From Bryobacter sp. (lineage in GTDB: Bacteria; Acidobacteriota; Terriglobia; Bryobacterales; Bryobacteraceae), in contig JALHNI010000043.1 in assembly GCA_022843605.1 (NCBI GenBank), positions 1 to 42,036 on the forward strand: a stretch of DNA of 42,036 nt, given 5' to 3'. This document shows positions 17,894 through 25,359 of this stretch, piece after piece. The translations under genes were made by a program, and so were the position numbers. Numbering within the stretch: position 1 is the first letter of the stretch; each line of letters begins with the position of its first letter. The notes under the pieces were generated by a model that saw only the letters and a program-made list of their open reading frames with translations, searched no databases and was not told the origin of the DNA.

Positions 17894-17981
17894 GTCCCCA
17901 TCATCGCAGCCACCTGATCGCCGTAAGAGTACCGAATTGTGTATGCTTGACGTCACTCGTCTAACGTGGTGGATATCCTAA

Positions 17982-18261
17982 GTGATCAATAGTTACCGTG
18001 ATCGGGACACGGAGCGCTTCGCTGGAGAAACCATTCGCCGATGGGAATCGATCGACGCCCTGCCGAGAAGCGTCTACGGATTCTTGAGGCTGCTACCTCA
18101 ATCCGCGATCTCGCCGCCCTCAACTCCAACCGGTTGGAGTCGCTTCAGGGAAACCGAAAAGGCCAGTACTCCATCCGAGTGAATGACAATGGCGAATCTG
18201 CTTTCAGTGGCTCAGTGACGAGCCCGGCCCGTCCTACGCTGAGCTTGTTGACTACCACTAG
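17982..18261 (+). pseudogene. higB: Frameshifted higB toxin remnant
   Basis: Read across three frames, this stretch gives a complete HigB/RelE-type toxin: it begins MINSYRDRDTERFAG, then RRWESID, then RPAEKRLRILEAATS, SIRDLAALNSNRLE, GNRKGQYSIRVND, and ends WRICFQWLSDEPG and AELVDYH before TAG. The frame breaks near 18052-18055, where GACCGCCC would be needed but GACGCCC is present, and near 18186-18188, where GACCAA would be needed but GACAA is present. Each is the loss of one C from a CC pair. The characteristic QYSIRVND-QWRICF and ELVDYH motifs make the identity firm. The toxin cannot be made in full length. It lies upstream of a similarly broken antitoxin. Confidence 0.85.
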
Positions 18262-18284
18262 ACTGGACATGAAAGGACCCAACC

Positions 18285-18534
18285 ATGGCACGCAGCCCGA
18301 TTCACCGGCGAGATCCTGGCCGACGAACTGCAGGAGATCGGGCTTTCCGCTAAGAAGCTAGCCGACCTCCTCGAAGTGCCACCGAACCGTCTCTACCAGG
18401 TTCTCGCTGGCAAGCGCAACGTCACCGCCGATACGGCCCTGCGCCTCAGCCGGTACTTCGGAATGTCCGCCGATTTCTGGATGAACCTGCAGAGCGCCTA
18501 CGAACTCGACCTCGCCCGCCGGCAAATCGGCTAG
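18285..18534 (+). pseudogene. higA: Frameshifted higA antitoxin remnant (XRE family)
   Basis: The body reads as a HigA-type helix-turn-helix antitoxin: GEILADELQEIGLSAKKLAD, LLEVPPNRLYQVLAGKR, VTADTALRLSRYFG and FWMNLQSAYELDLARRQIG before TAG. The expected start MARSPIH is present at 18285 but in a different frame. Two bases are missing near 18306-18309, where CACCCGGGCGAG (HPGE) would be needed and CACCGGCGAG is found. No in-frame start codon precedes the helix-turn-helix, so an intact antitoxin is unlikely. It follows higB by 23 bases, the normal higBA order. Confidence 0.85.
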
Positions 18535-18635
18535 GCCATCCAGCGCATTCCGAAACGGAGTGAGGCGGTTGAACCCCGGCCGGCAGCTTAAACCAGTCGC
18601 CCATCCACCGCCCAAAAGCGATATGCTGAACATCC

Positions 18636-19058
18636 ATGAAGCGCATCCTCCTCACCCTGTCCCTCGTCTTTGCCCTGTCGGCTGACCAAGCCTCCGACAA
18701 AAAAGCCGTCCTCGCCAACGTCGACGCCCTCGCCGCCGCCATTCAGAACGGCGACGGCGCCACCATCGCCCCCCTCCTGGCCGAAGACCTCATGTACAGC
18801 CACTCCAACGCCATGCTCGAGAACAAAGCCCAGGCCGTCGCCGCGATGGTGAAAGCCAAAAACAAGCTCGTCTACTCGCCCGCGCCCACCATCACCCTCC
18901 ACGGCAACACCGCCACCGTTCGCGGCTACGTCACCACCCAAAGCGTTCAGGACGGCAAGCCCGTCACCCTCAAGCTCAACATTCTTCAAGTCTGGAGCAA
19001 GGTCGACGGACGCTGGCTGCTGGTCGCCCGCCAAGCCACCCGCCTGATTCCCCAGTAA
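18636..19058 (+). CDS. Exported NTF2-like (DUF4440/SnoaL-type) protein
   Basis: 140-residue protein with a signal peptide (MKRILLTLSLVFALSA) and a cone-shaped NTF2-like fold: the helix VLANVDALAAAIQNGDGATI, then DLMYSHSNAMLENKAQAVAAM, then strands TITLHGNTATVRGYV and ILQVWSKVDGRWLLVARQATRL. The WSKVDGRWLLVARQ ending is typical of DUF4440 proteins. These bind small molecules or act as steroid-isomerase-like enzymes, but no catalytic residues can be assigned here. Being exported, it probably works in the periplasm. TATGCT eight bases before the ATG may be a -10 element and there is no Shine-Dalgarno. The sodium:solute symporter follows 81 bases later. Confidence 0.8.
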   Translation: MKRILLTLSLVFALSADQASDKKAVLANVDALAAAIQNGDGATIAPLLAEDLMYSHSNAMLENKAQAVAAMVKAKNKLVYSPAPTITLHGNTATVRGYVTTQSVQDGKPVTLKLNILQVWSKVDGRWLLVARQATRLIPQ

Positions 19059-19082
19059 AACCCTAGACCCGAAGAAACGCCC

Positions 19083-19088
19083 TATAAT
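19083..19088 (+). promoter_or_regulatory. Candidate -10 element before the symporter gene
   Basis: TATAAT lies in the loop of a small inverted repeat (CGCCC-TATAAT-GGGCG), 51 bases before the GTG at 19140. No convincing -35 is visible. The ten bases CTATAATGGG are identical to those at 2761-2770. Confidence 0.35.
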
Positions 19089-19139
19089 GGGCGATTCGCC
19101 TCCGCGCCTTGAAGAACGCGGCCGGCCTGAGGGGTTTTC

Positions 19140-20906
19140 GTGCAGCTGACTTTTCTCGACTGGGCCGTCGTCGCCCTGTACTTCGCCTTCAACATCGGTA
19201 TTGGCTTCTACTACAAAGCCCGCGCGGGGAAGAATACGGGCGAGTTCTTCCTCGGCGGCCGCGATGTTCCCTGGTGGCTCGCCGGCACCTCCATGGTTGC
19301 CACCACCTTCGCCGCCGACACGCCCCTCGTCGTCACCGGACTCGTCGCCAAAAACGGCATCGCCGGCAACTGGATCTGGTGGAACTACATCGCCGGCGGC
19401 ATGCTCACCGTCTTTCTCTTCGCCCGCCTCTGGCGCCGCAGCGGCGTCACCACCGACATCGAATTCTCCGAGATCCGCTATGCCGGCAAGCCCGCCGCCT
19501 TCCTGCGCGGCTTCCGCTCCGTCTACCTCGGCCTGCCCATCAACTGCATCATCCTCGGCTGGGTAAATCTGGCCATGGTCAAAATCCTCGTCCTTGTCCT
19601 GGGCATCTCGAAGGAGCAGGCGTTGCTCGTAGTCATCGGGCTCATCGCCATCACCTCCTTCATCTCCGCCCTCTCTGGACTCTGGGGCGTCCTCGTTACC
19701 GATGCCTTCCAGTTCGTCATCAAGATGGGCATGGTCATCGTCCTCGCCGTCGCGGCCGTCTCCGCCGTCGGCGGACTCGATGCTCTCAAAGCCAAACTCG
19801 CCGTCCTCGACGCCGCCCGCGGCCAAGGATCCTCACTGGACATGGTCCCCGACCTCGACTCTTCCTGGATGCCCCTTGTCAGCTTCTGCGTCTTCATCGG
19901 CATGCAGTGGTGGGCCAGTTGGTATCCGGGCGCCGAACCCGGCGGCGGTGGCTACGTCGCCCAACGCATGTTCTGCGCCAAGGACGAACGCCACTCCTTG
20001 CTGGCGACGCTTTGGTTCAACATCGCCCACTTCGCCATCCGCCCCTGGCCCTGGATTCTGACGGCGCTCGCCTCCATGGTGCTCTATCCGGACCTCGTCG
20101 ACAAGGAGACCGGCTACGTGAAGGTGATGATCGACTTCCTGCCGCCCTATTTGCGCGGCCTGATGCTCGCCGCCTTCGCCGCCGCCTATATGTCCACCAT
20201 CGCCACCCAGCTGAATTGGGGCGCCAGCTACCTGGTGAACGACTTCTACCGCCGCTTCCTCAAGCCCAATGAATCTGACCGCCACTATGTCCGAATCTCG
20301 CAGGCGGCCACCGTGCTGATTACGCTCGTGTCGATCGTGGTCACCTACAACCTCGATTCCATTGAGGCGGCCTGGAAGTACCTGCTCGCCATTGGCGCCG
20401 GCACCGGGCTCGTCCTGCTACTGCGCTGGTACTGGTGGCGGATCAACGCCTGGAGCGAAGTCTCGGCCATGATCTTCGCCGCCGTCACCTCGCTCTACCT
20501 GCAACTCGGGACGTCGCTCAACGGCGACGACCCGCGCGACTTCGCCTGGATCATGATCTACACCACGGCCATCACCACGGCCGGTTGGTTGGCCGTTACG
20601 TTCCTGACGCAGCCGGAGAGCAACGACGTGCTGAAGGCGTTCTACCGCAAGACCCACCCCTCGGTCTTCGGTTGGGGACCCATCGCCCGCCAACTCCCCG
20701 AGTGCCAGAAGGGCGGCGCCAGCGGGCACGATCTGCTCTGCTGGCTCGCAGGTTGCATCCTCATCTACGGCTGCCTCTTCGGTGTCGGCAAACTCCTCCT
20801 CGGCGCGACCCTCGAAGGCGCTGCGATGCTCCTCGTCGGGTTCGCCGCCGGTGCCTACCTCTATTGGGATCTCTCCAAACGCGGCTGGAGCACCGTCGTC
20901 GACTAG
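19140..20906 (+). CDS. Sodium:solute symporter (SSS) family protein
   Basis: 588-residue sodium-coupled carrier. The N-terminal FFLGGRDVPWWLAGTSMVAT and the following TPLVVTGLVAKNGIAGNWIWW are hallmark SSS sequences, and about 13 hydrophobic helices are visible. MSTIATQLNWGASYLVNDFY near 350-370 is the conserved helix-8 region that holds Na2-site Ser/Thr residues. Similar proteins are often annotated as Na+:galactose or Na+:solute symporters, but the substrate cannot be assigned. The GTG start has GAGGGG five bases upstream, a good ribosome site. The NRAMP-like gene follows after 21 bases, so they may be co-transcribed. Confidence 0.92.
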   Translation: MQLTFLDWAVVALYFAFNIGIGFYYKARAGKNTGEFFLGGRDVPWWLAGTSMVATTFAADTPLVVTGLVAKNGIAGNWIWWNYIAGGMLTVFLFARLWRRSGVTTDIEFSEIRYAGKPAAFLRGFRSVYLGLPINCIILGWVNLAMVKILVLVLGISKEQALLVVIGLIAITSFISALSGLWGVLVTDAFQFVIKMGMVIVLAVAAVSAVGGLDALKAKLAVLDAARGQGSSLDMVPDLDSSWMPLVSFCVFIGMQWWASWYPGAEPGGGGYVAQRMFCAKDERHSLLATLWFNIAHFAIRPWPWILTALASMVLYPDLVDKETGYVKVMIDFLPPYLRGLMLAAFAAAYMSTIATQLNWGASYLVNDFYRRFLKPNESDRHYVRISQAATVLITLVSIVVTYNLDSIEAAWKYLLAIGAGTGLVLLLRWYWWRINAWSEVSAMIFAAVTSLYLQLGTSLNGDDPRDFAWIMIYTTAITTAGWLAVTFLTQPESNDVLKAFYRKTHPSVFGWGPIARQLPECQKGGASGHDLLCWLAGCILIYGCLFGVGKLLLGATLEGAAMLLVGFAAGAYLYWDLSKRGWSTVVD

Positions 20907-20927
20907 CCGGTGTGATAGCGTTCCACT

Positions 20928-22307
20928 GTGCCCACCCCCTCGCCGCCTCTCGTCCGGGATCCCTACCAGTTCCACGACGGCGACGTCGCGGACCCGCCTC
21001 GCGCACTCCTTCCCACCCTCCGGAAGATCGGCCCGGGCATGATCCTCGCCGCCTCCATCGTGGGCTCCGGCGAACTGATCGCCACCACCACGCTCGGTGC
21101 CGAAGTCGGCTACGTCGCCCTCTGGGTGATCGTCCTGAGTTGCCTGATTAAACCCGCCGTCCAGGCCGAGATGGGCCGCTACACCATCGCCACCGGTGAG
21201 ACCGGTCTCGCCGGCTTCAATCGCGTTCCCGGCCCGCGCTTCTTCGGCGTCAACTGGGTCGTTTGGGGCTGGGTGGCGATGATGGTGATGACCCGCTTCC
21301 AGATCGGCGCCATGTTCGGCGGCGTCGCCCAGACGCTCAACTACCTGATGCCCGGAGTCCCAGTTGCCGCCTGGGTGCTCTCGCTGGTCGTGATTACCTT
21401 GTGGTTGCTGCTCGGTGGCGGCTACGAACGCGTCGAGCATATCGCCACCATTAAGGTCGGGCTCTTCACCATGCTCACCTTGCTCTGCGCCATCATGCTC
21501 ACCCGGCGCTCTGACCTCTTTCACTGGGGCCAGGTCCTCGAAGGCTTCACCTTTCAACTGCCGGGCAACGGTCTCGCTACCGCCATCGCCGTCTTTGGCG
21601 TCACCGGCGTTGGCGCCGCTGAGCTTTTCATGTACCCCTATTGGTGCGTTGAGAAAGGCTATGCCCGCTTCGCCGGGAAGATCGATGGTTCCCCCGCCTG
21701 GAAAGCGCGCGCCGAAGGCTGGATCCGCGTCATGCACGCCGACATTCTCATGACGATGCTGATTTACACCGTCGCCACCGTGGCCTTCTTTCTGCTGGGC
21801 GCCGGCATCCTCCATCCCCAAGGCTTGGTCCCCCGCGCCAACGACATGATCCCGGTGCTCTCGCAGATGTACATTCAGACCCTCGGCCCGTGGTCCGCCT
21901 GGCTGTTCTACATCGGGGCGATCGCCACGCTGTACGGCACCATCTTCGCCGCCACCGCCGCCGAGTCCAGGGTCTTCGCCGATCTCTGCCGCCTGATGGG
22001 CCGCTTCCATCCGGAGGATTATCCGGCCCGCATTGCCCATCGGCGTAAGTTCGTCTGGACGATCACGATTCTGTCGGCCGGCCTGTACCTGGTCGTGCAG
22101 TCGCCCGTCACCATGGTGAAAGCCGGTGGCGTAGCTCAAGCGCTCATGCTGCCCGTGATCGCCTACGCCACGCTCTACCTGCGCTACAAACACTTGCCAA
22201 AGATCGTCGCCCCGTCCACCCTCATGAACGCCGCCCTATGGATCGCGTCCATTGCGATCATCGCCATGATGACCTACTACGCCGTGCTCGTGCTGCGGCC
22301 CGCCTAG
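20928..22307 (+). CDS. NRAMP-related transporter lacking the canonical metal motifs
   Basis: 459-residue membrane protein with the NRAMP/LeuT-like arrangement of about 11 helices. The first helix reads GPGMILAASIVGSGELIATTT, where a true NRAMP has DPGN at the metal site; here the equivalent is SIVGSGE. In helix 6 the expected MPH methionine motif is replaced by GVTGVGAAELFMYPYWCVEKG. The rest, including the intracellular loop PAVQAEMGRYTIATGETGLAG, keeps the family pattern. It is thus a distant clade, and the substrate is probably not Mn2+ or Fe2+. The start is a GTG 21 bases after the symporter stop. The stop overlaps that of the convergent rhodanese gene by four bases. Confidence 0.82.
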   Translation: MPTPSPPLVRDPYQFHDGDVADPPRALLPTLRKIGPGMILAASIVGSGELIATTTLGAEVGYVALWVIVLSCLIKPAVQAEMGRYTIATGETGLAGFNRVPGPRFFGVNWVVWGWVAMMVMTRFQIGAMFGGVAQTLNYLMPGVPVAAWVLSLVVITLWLLLGGGYERVEHIATIKVGLFTMLTLLCAIMLTRRSDLFHWGQVLEGFTFQLPGNGLATAIAVFGVTGVGAAELFMYPYWCVEKGYARFAGKIDGSPAWKARAEGWIRVMHADILMTMLIYTVATVAFFLLGAGILHPQGLVPRANDMIPVLSQMYIQTLGPWSAWLFYIGAIATLYGTIFAATAAESRVFADLCRLMGRFHPEDYPARIAHRRKFVWTITILSAGLYLVVQSPVTMVKAGGVAQALMLPVIAYATLYLRYKHLPKIVAPSTLMNAALWIASIAIIAMMTYYAVLVLRPA

Positions 22308-22666
22308 AGTTCGAGCGGTAAGCCGGAATCCTTCAGCGCCCGCCACCCGCCATCGAGGGTAATCGGCCGCGTGTAGCCCATCTTGCGCAAGTTATCCGCC
22401 ACCAACGCCGACCGGAAGCCGCCGCCGCAATAGAGCACCAGCTTCGTGGTCTTGTCCGGCACCTGCGTTTCGATGTCGCGCTCGATTACGCCTTTTCCCA
22501 GATGGATGGCGCCCTTCACATGGCCCGCCGCCCATTCACTCTCTTCGCGCACATCCACCAGAACATGCGGCTCCTCAATCTCGGCCTGATACGTGGCCAA
22601 ATCGATCTCGGTCACTCGGGTCTTGGCATCCGCCACCAGCCGCAGGAATCCTTCGTTGTGTTTCAT
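22304..22666 (-). CDS. Single-domain rhodanese-like sulfurtransferase
   Basis: 120-residue cytoplasmic protein, one rhodanese domain. The CH2A-like VLVDVREESEWAAGHVKGAIHLG segment (residues 35-57) contains the conserved Asp and His, and the active-site loop is CGGGFRSA with catalytic Cys80. The end TLDGGWRALKDSGLPLE is normal. The loop is of the single-domain GlpE/PspE type. It would carry persulfide sulfur for thiolation, possibly with the ThiF-type E1 elsewhere in the window, but the two are 20 kb apart and this link is a guess. GATAAT six bases before the ATG may be a -10 element. Confidence 0.93.
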   Translation of the reverse strand: MKHNEGFLRLVADAKTRVTEIDLATYQAEIEEPHVLVDVREESEWAAGHVKGAIHLGKGVIERDIETQVPDKTTKLVLYCGGGFRSALVADNLRKMGYTRPITLDGGWRALKDSGLPLEL

Positions 22667-22672
22667 GCCCTC

Positions 22673-22906
22673 ATTATCTCCCGGTCACAACCAATTCGAA
22701 ATTGCCGCGTCGAGGGCTAACTCGTTCTGCGGAATGCGCTTCCGTCCGGCGCTCGCTCGCCACACCGGCCTGATATTTGGCCGCCTGCGCTAACCTGAAA
22801 TCGGGCCTCGCCAAACGCTTGAGCCCAAAGCGAAAAGTCAAAAAATGGGTTTGTTTCGTAATCCGGGGTTAGCCCGCAGCGATCAGCCGCGGGATGCCTG
22901 TCACCA
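22673..22906. other. Non-coding gap between the rhodanese and TonB receptor genes
   Basis: About 230 bases without a supported gene. It holds GATAAT (22678-22673, minus) as a possible -10 for the rhodanese and the hairpin at 22877-22897 behind the TonB receptor. Short open frames here have no start signal or recognisable product. I see no tRNA fold or repeat. Confidence 0.6.
22877..22897 (-). terminator. GC hairpin after the first TonB receptor gene
   Basis: An eight-base-pair stem (CCCGCGGC / GCTGCGGG with one G-T pair) with a five-base loop lies nine bases beyond the TAG of the receptor on the minus strand. There is no U-tract directly after it, so it may act as a 3' stability element rather than a classic terminator. 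Confidence 0.4.
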
Positions 22907-25315
22907 CTAGAAATACCAGCGCAGCCGCACGCCCGCCGTACGCGGCTGCACCAGCCGCGTGCCAACAAAGATCGATTGGAAGTTATAGAGCGCCGTCCGG
23001 TTCGTCAGGTTCGACACCTGCACCGTCGCCTCCCAACGCTTCCGGCCGTCCTGCAGCCGTTCGTAGCCGAGTACCAGATCCTGTATTGTCCGGGCCCGCG
23101 TGCGCGCCGGTGTCGAGAGTAAGTTGACGTAAGGCAGTAAGTCGGAGTAATCAGGATCAGCGGCCACTTCGGCCGGGTCGCTCGGATTCGCCACCAGCCC
23201 CGAGTCATAGCGCGTCGTGCTGGTCGCAAACCAGCCCCGCTTGTGCGTCCAACTGATGATCGCGTGCAGGCTCAAGCGCTGATCGTGGTCAATCACGAAG
23301 GGTCCGGCCGACAACAACGCCACGGCCTCCTGGCCGATAAACAGGCCACCGGTAAACGGCGGCGTCGTGATCGCCCGCCCGTGCGTTGCGCTCAGTGTCG
23401 CGCTGATGCCCTTCACCGGCAGCATCGCCACGCGCCCCTCGGCGCCGTTTACCCGGATCGACGCGAGCGAAGTAGGAAAAATGATCCCCGTGTTGAAGAA
23501 GTTGTTGTTGTCCTGCTGGTCGCGCGCATTCTTGTGATAGAAGCTCGCGTTTACGCTGAAGCGCGAGCCGATCGCCTGTTGCAGCCCAAGTTCGTAGAAG
23601 TTCTGCCGCTCCGGCTGAATCAGCCGCAACGCGCCGCCCAAGGTCGCCCGGACATTCGGCGTCACCAGCACGCCACTCTCTTCGGCGCTCGACAGCAGTA
23701 AGTTCTCATTCGGCGGCGTCTGGTAGGTGCGGTTGTAACTGGCGCGCAAAATCGTCTTCTTCGGCCAGAGCTCGAACGACACGCCAACGCGCGGTTGCCA
23801 TTGTCCGCCGTTCACCAGAAAGCGGTATTGGTCATAGCGCAGCCCGGCTGCCACCTGAAAGCGCTTCCAGCGGAACTGATCCTGCAGGAAGCCTGAATAC
23901 AAGCCCCCGGTCTTGCGCTGGGTAAACGAGAAAGGAACGCCGCCGCGCGAGAGGTCATGCGCCAGCAACGTCGAGATAAAATCTTCGGATCCGGGGTCGT
24001 TGAACGCCGGGTCCGTCACACCAAAATCAAAGCGCTCGCGCACCGGAAAACGCTGCAGGTCAATCCCGGCCTTAAGCTGGTGCGCTCCGCGGACGGCGGA
24101 GATGCGGTTCCACAGCGTGTAAGTTTCGAGCTTGCGGTCCTGCCGCGCCGTCACCGGAATGTCGCCCGGACTCGGCGTCAACGTACCCGTTGCGCCACGG
24201 TAGGACGCCGTCGTCTCCCAGATCGTCCCCGCGTTAATCGTCCGAGTCCATCCCAACGCCACAGATCCGTCGTCGAGCCCTTGCTTCGACTTCATCCCGT
24301 TCGCCTGCTGCGAACGCAGATTTGCGAGTTCAAAGTCGCTCTTGCCGCCCATCAGGTTCACGCGCATTTGGTCGCGCGGCGATGCCGCCCAATCCAGCCG
24401 AGCAAACACCCGCCCGCTGCCGCCGCCGTTGTGCAGATTATCGATCGACACCTGGTCCAGGTAACGGCCCGTCTTCATCAGGTTCGCCGACGTGCTGAAG
24501 CCGAAGCCCCGCCGTTCGCCGTGGGCCTGCACCAGGGTGCCGGCGGTATCGAAGGGCTCAGCGCCGCTCATCATCCAGGACCCGCCCAGCCGCCGTCCGC
24601 TGCCCAAGCCGGACTTCGTCGTCACCTGAGCCACCGCCGCCACCTTGTTGCCAAACTCAGCCGGAATGTTGCCGGTGAACAGTTCCACCGTCTGCACAAT
24701 ATTGGGGTCTACGGCGTTGCCGAAAGCGCCGGTCAACTGATCCGTAATTGGCATGCCGTCCACCACGAACAACATCTGGTTATGCGCCCCGCGCGGATGA
24801 ATTGCTCCGTTCGCATTTTGCGAGAAGCCCGGGAACGAGAGCAGCACGGCTTCAAGCCCGCGATTGCCCACCTGCAGCGCCATCCGACCGATGTCGTTCT
24901 CGCTCATCTGCATGCGCGTGCCCGTGTCGCCGCCATCGACCAGCAGCAGCGTGTCGCTGGCCTTCACTTCGAGTTCTGTGCGTTCGGCGCCCACTTCGAG
25001 CACTACATCGATTCGATGCCCGACGTTGGACCGCAACTCGACCGTGCGCCGCAGCGTGCCGAAGCCGGCTCGCGCCACTTCGAGCTGATAGCTCTGCAAC
25101 GGGATGTTGGTGATCGTGGCGATGCCATCGTCGCCGGCTTGCGCGGTCTTCGTCAGGTTAGCGAGCGGTTGGTTGAGCTTGACCTGGGCTCCCGGAATGG
25201 CCGACCCGGCCGTATCGAGCACCCGAACCGTGAGCACGGCTGTGTTTTGCGCGGTTGCGATGAATTCGACAATTAGCGATAACGCCAATAGCTTAACTAT
25301 GGTTAAGCATTTCAT
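22907..25315 (-). CDS. TonB-dependent receptor with N-terminal CarboxypepD regulatory-like domain
   Basis: 802-residue outer-membrane receptor. Residues 1-22 are a signal peptide. A CarboxypepD-reg-like beta-sandwich follows (VLTVRVLDTAGSAIPGAQVK, ending about 110). The plug domain at about 130-240 has MLFVVDGMPITDQLTGAFGN and VELFTGNIPAEFGNKVAAVAQ. The remainder is a beta-barrel, ending RLRWYF with the usual terminal Phe. Acidobacteria have many such proteins for taking up oligomers or peptides; the substrate is not readable. No TonB box can be named with confidence. TATCAT seven bases before the ATG is a possible -10 element; the divergent DASS transporter starts 45 bases away and may be co-regulated. 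A GC hairpin follows the stop. Confidence 0.9.
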   Translation of the reverse strand: MKCLTIVKLLALSLIVEFIATAQNTAVLTVRVLDTAGSAIPGAQVKLNQPLANLTKTAQAGDDGIATITNIPLQSYQLEVARAGFGTLRRTVELRSNVGHRIDVVLEVGAERTELEVKASDTLLLVDGGDTGTRMQMSENDIGRMALQVGNRGLEAVLLSFPGFSQNANGAIHPRGAHNQMLFVVDGMPITDQLTGAFGNAVDPNIVQTVELFTGNIPAEFGNKVAAVAQVTTKSGLGSGRRLGGSWMMSGAEPFDTAGTLVQAHGERRGFGFSTSANLMKTGRYLDQVSIDNLHNGGGSGRVFARLDWAASPRDQMRVNLMGGKSDFELANLRSQQANGMKSKQGLDDGSVALGWTRTINAGTIWETTASYRGATGTLTPSPGDIPVTARQDRKLETYTLWNRISAVRGAHQLKAGIDLQRFPVRERFDFGVTDPAFNDPGSEDFISTLLAHDLSRGGVPFSFTQRKTGGLYSGFLQDQFRWKRFQVAAGLRYDQYRFLVNGGQWQPRVGVSFELWPKKTILRASYNRTYQTPPNENLLLSSAEESGVLVTPNVRATLGGALRLIQPERQNFYELGLQQAIGSRFSVNASFYHKNARDQQDNNNFFNTGIIFPTSLASIRVNGAEGRVAMLPVKGISATLSATHGRAITTPPFTGGLFIGQEAVALLSAGPFVIDHDQRLSLHAIISWTHKRGWFATSTTRYDSGLVANPSDPAEVAADPDYSDLLPYVNLLSTPARTRARTIQDLVLGYERLQDGRKRWEATVQVSNLTNRTALYNFQSIFVGTRLVQPRTAGVRLRWYF

Positions 25316-25359
25316 GTTTCGTATGATACACCGTTTTCCCGTCTGATACCATTGGCTTC
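25316..25359. promoter_or_regulatory. Divergent promoter region, TonB receptor / DASS transporter
   Basis: The 44-base gap carries TATCAT on the minus strand (25328-25323, seven bases before the receptor ATG) and TACCAT on the plus strand (25347-25352, seven bases before the transporter TTG). Neither gene has a Shine-Dalgarno. Both transcripts would be close to leaderless and would face each other across about 30 bases, so one regulator could control both. Confidence 0.45.

Noticed and set aside
19083..19088. TATAAT before the symporter as a leaderless promoter
   Set aside because: It is 51 bases from the start, and the gene has a good Shine-Dalgarno, so it does not belong to the leaderless group, though it may be a normal -10.
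18588..19826. 412-codon open frame on the minus strand, rich in Asp, Glu and Gly
   Set aside because: It is antisense to the NTF2-like and symporter genes, which have strong family motifs. Its composition reflects GC-rich third positions read backwards.
20418..22193. 591-codon open frame on the minus strand
   Set aside because: Antisense to the symporter and NRAMP-like genes, low-complexity His/Gly/Asp/Glu composition and no recognisable domain.
23957..25276. 439-codon open frame on the plus strand
   Set aside because: Antisense to the TonB receptor, Arg/His-rich, no start signal.
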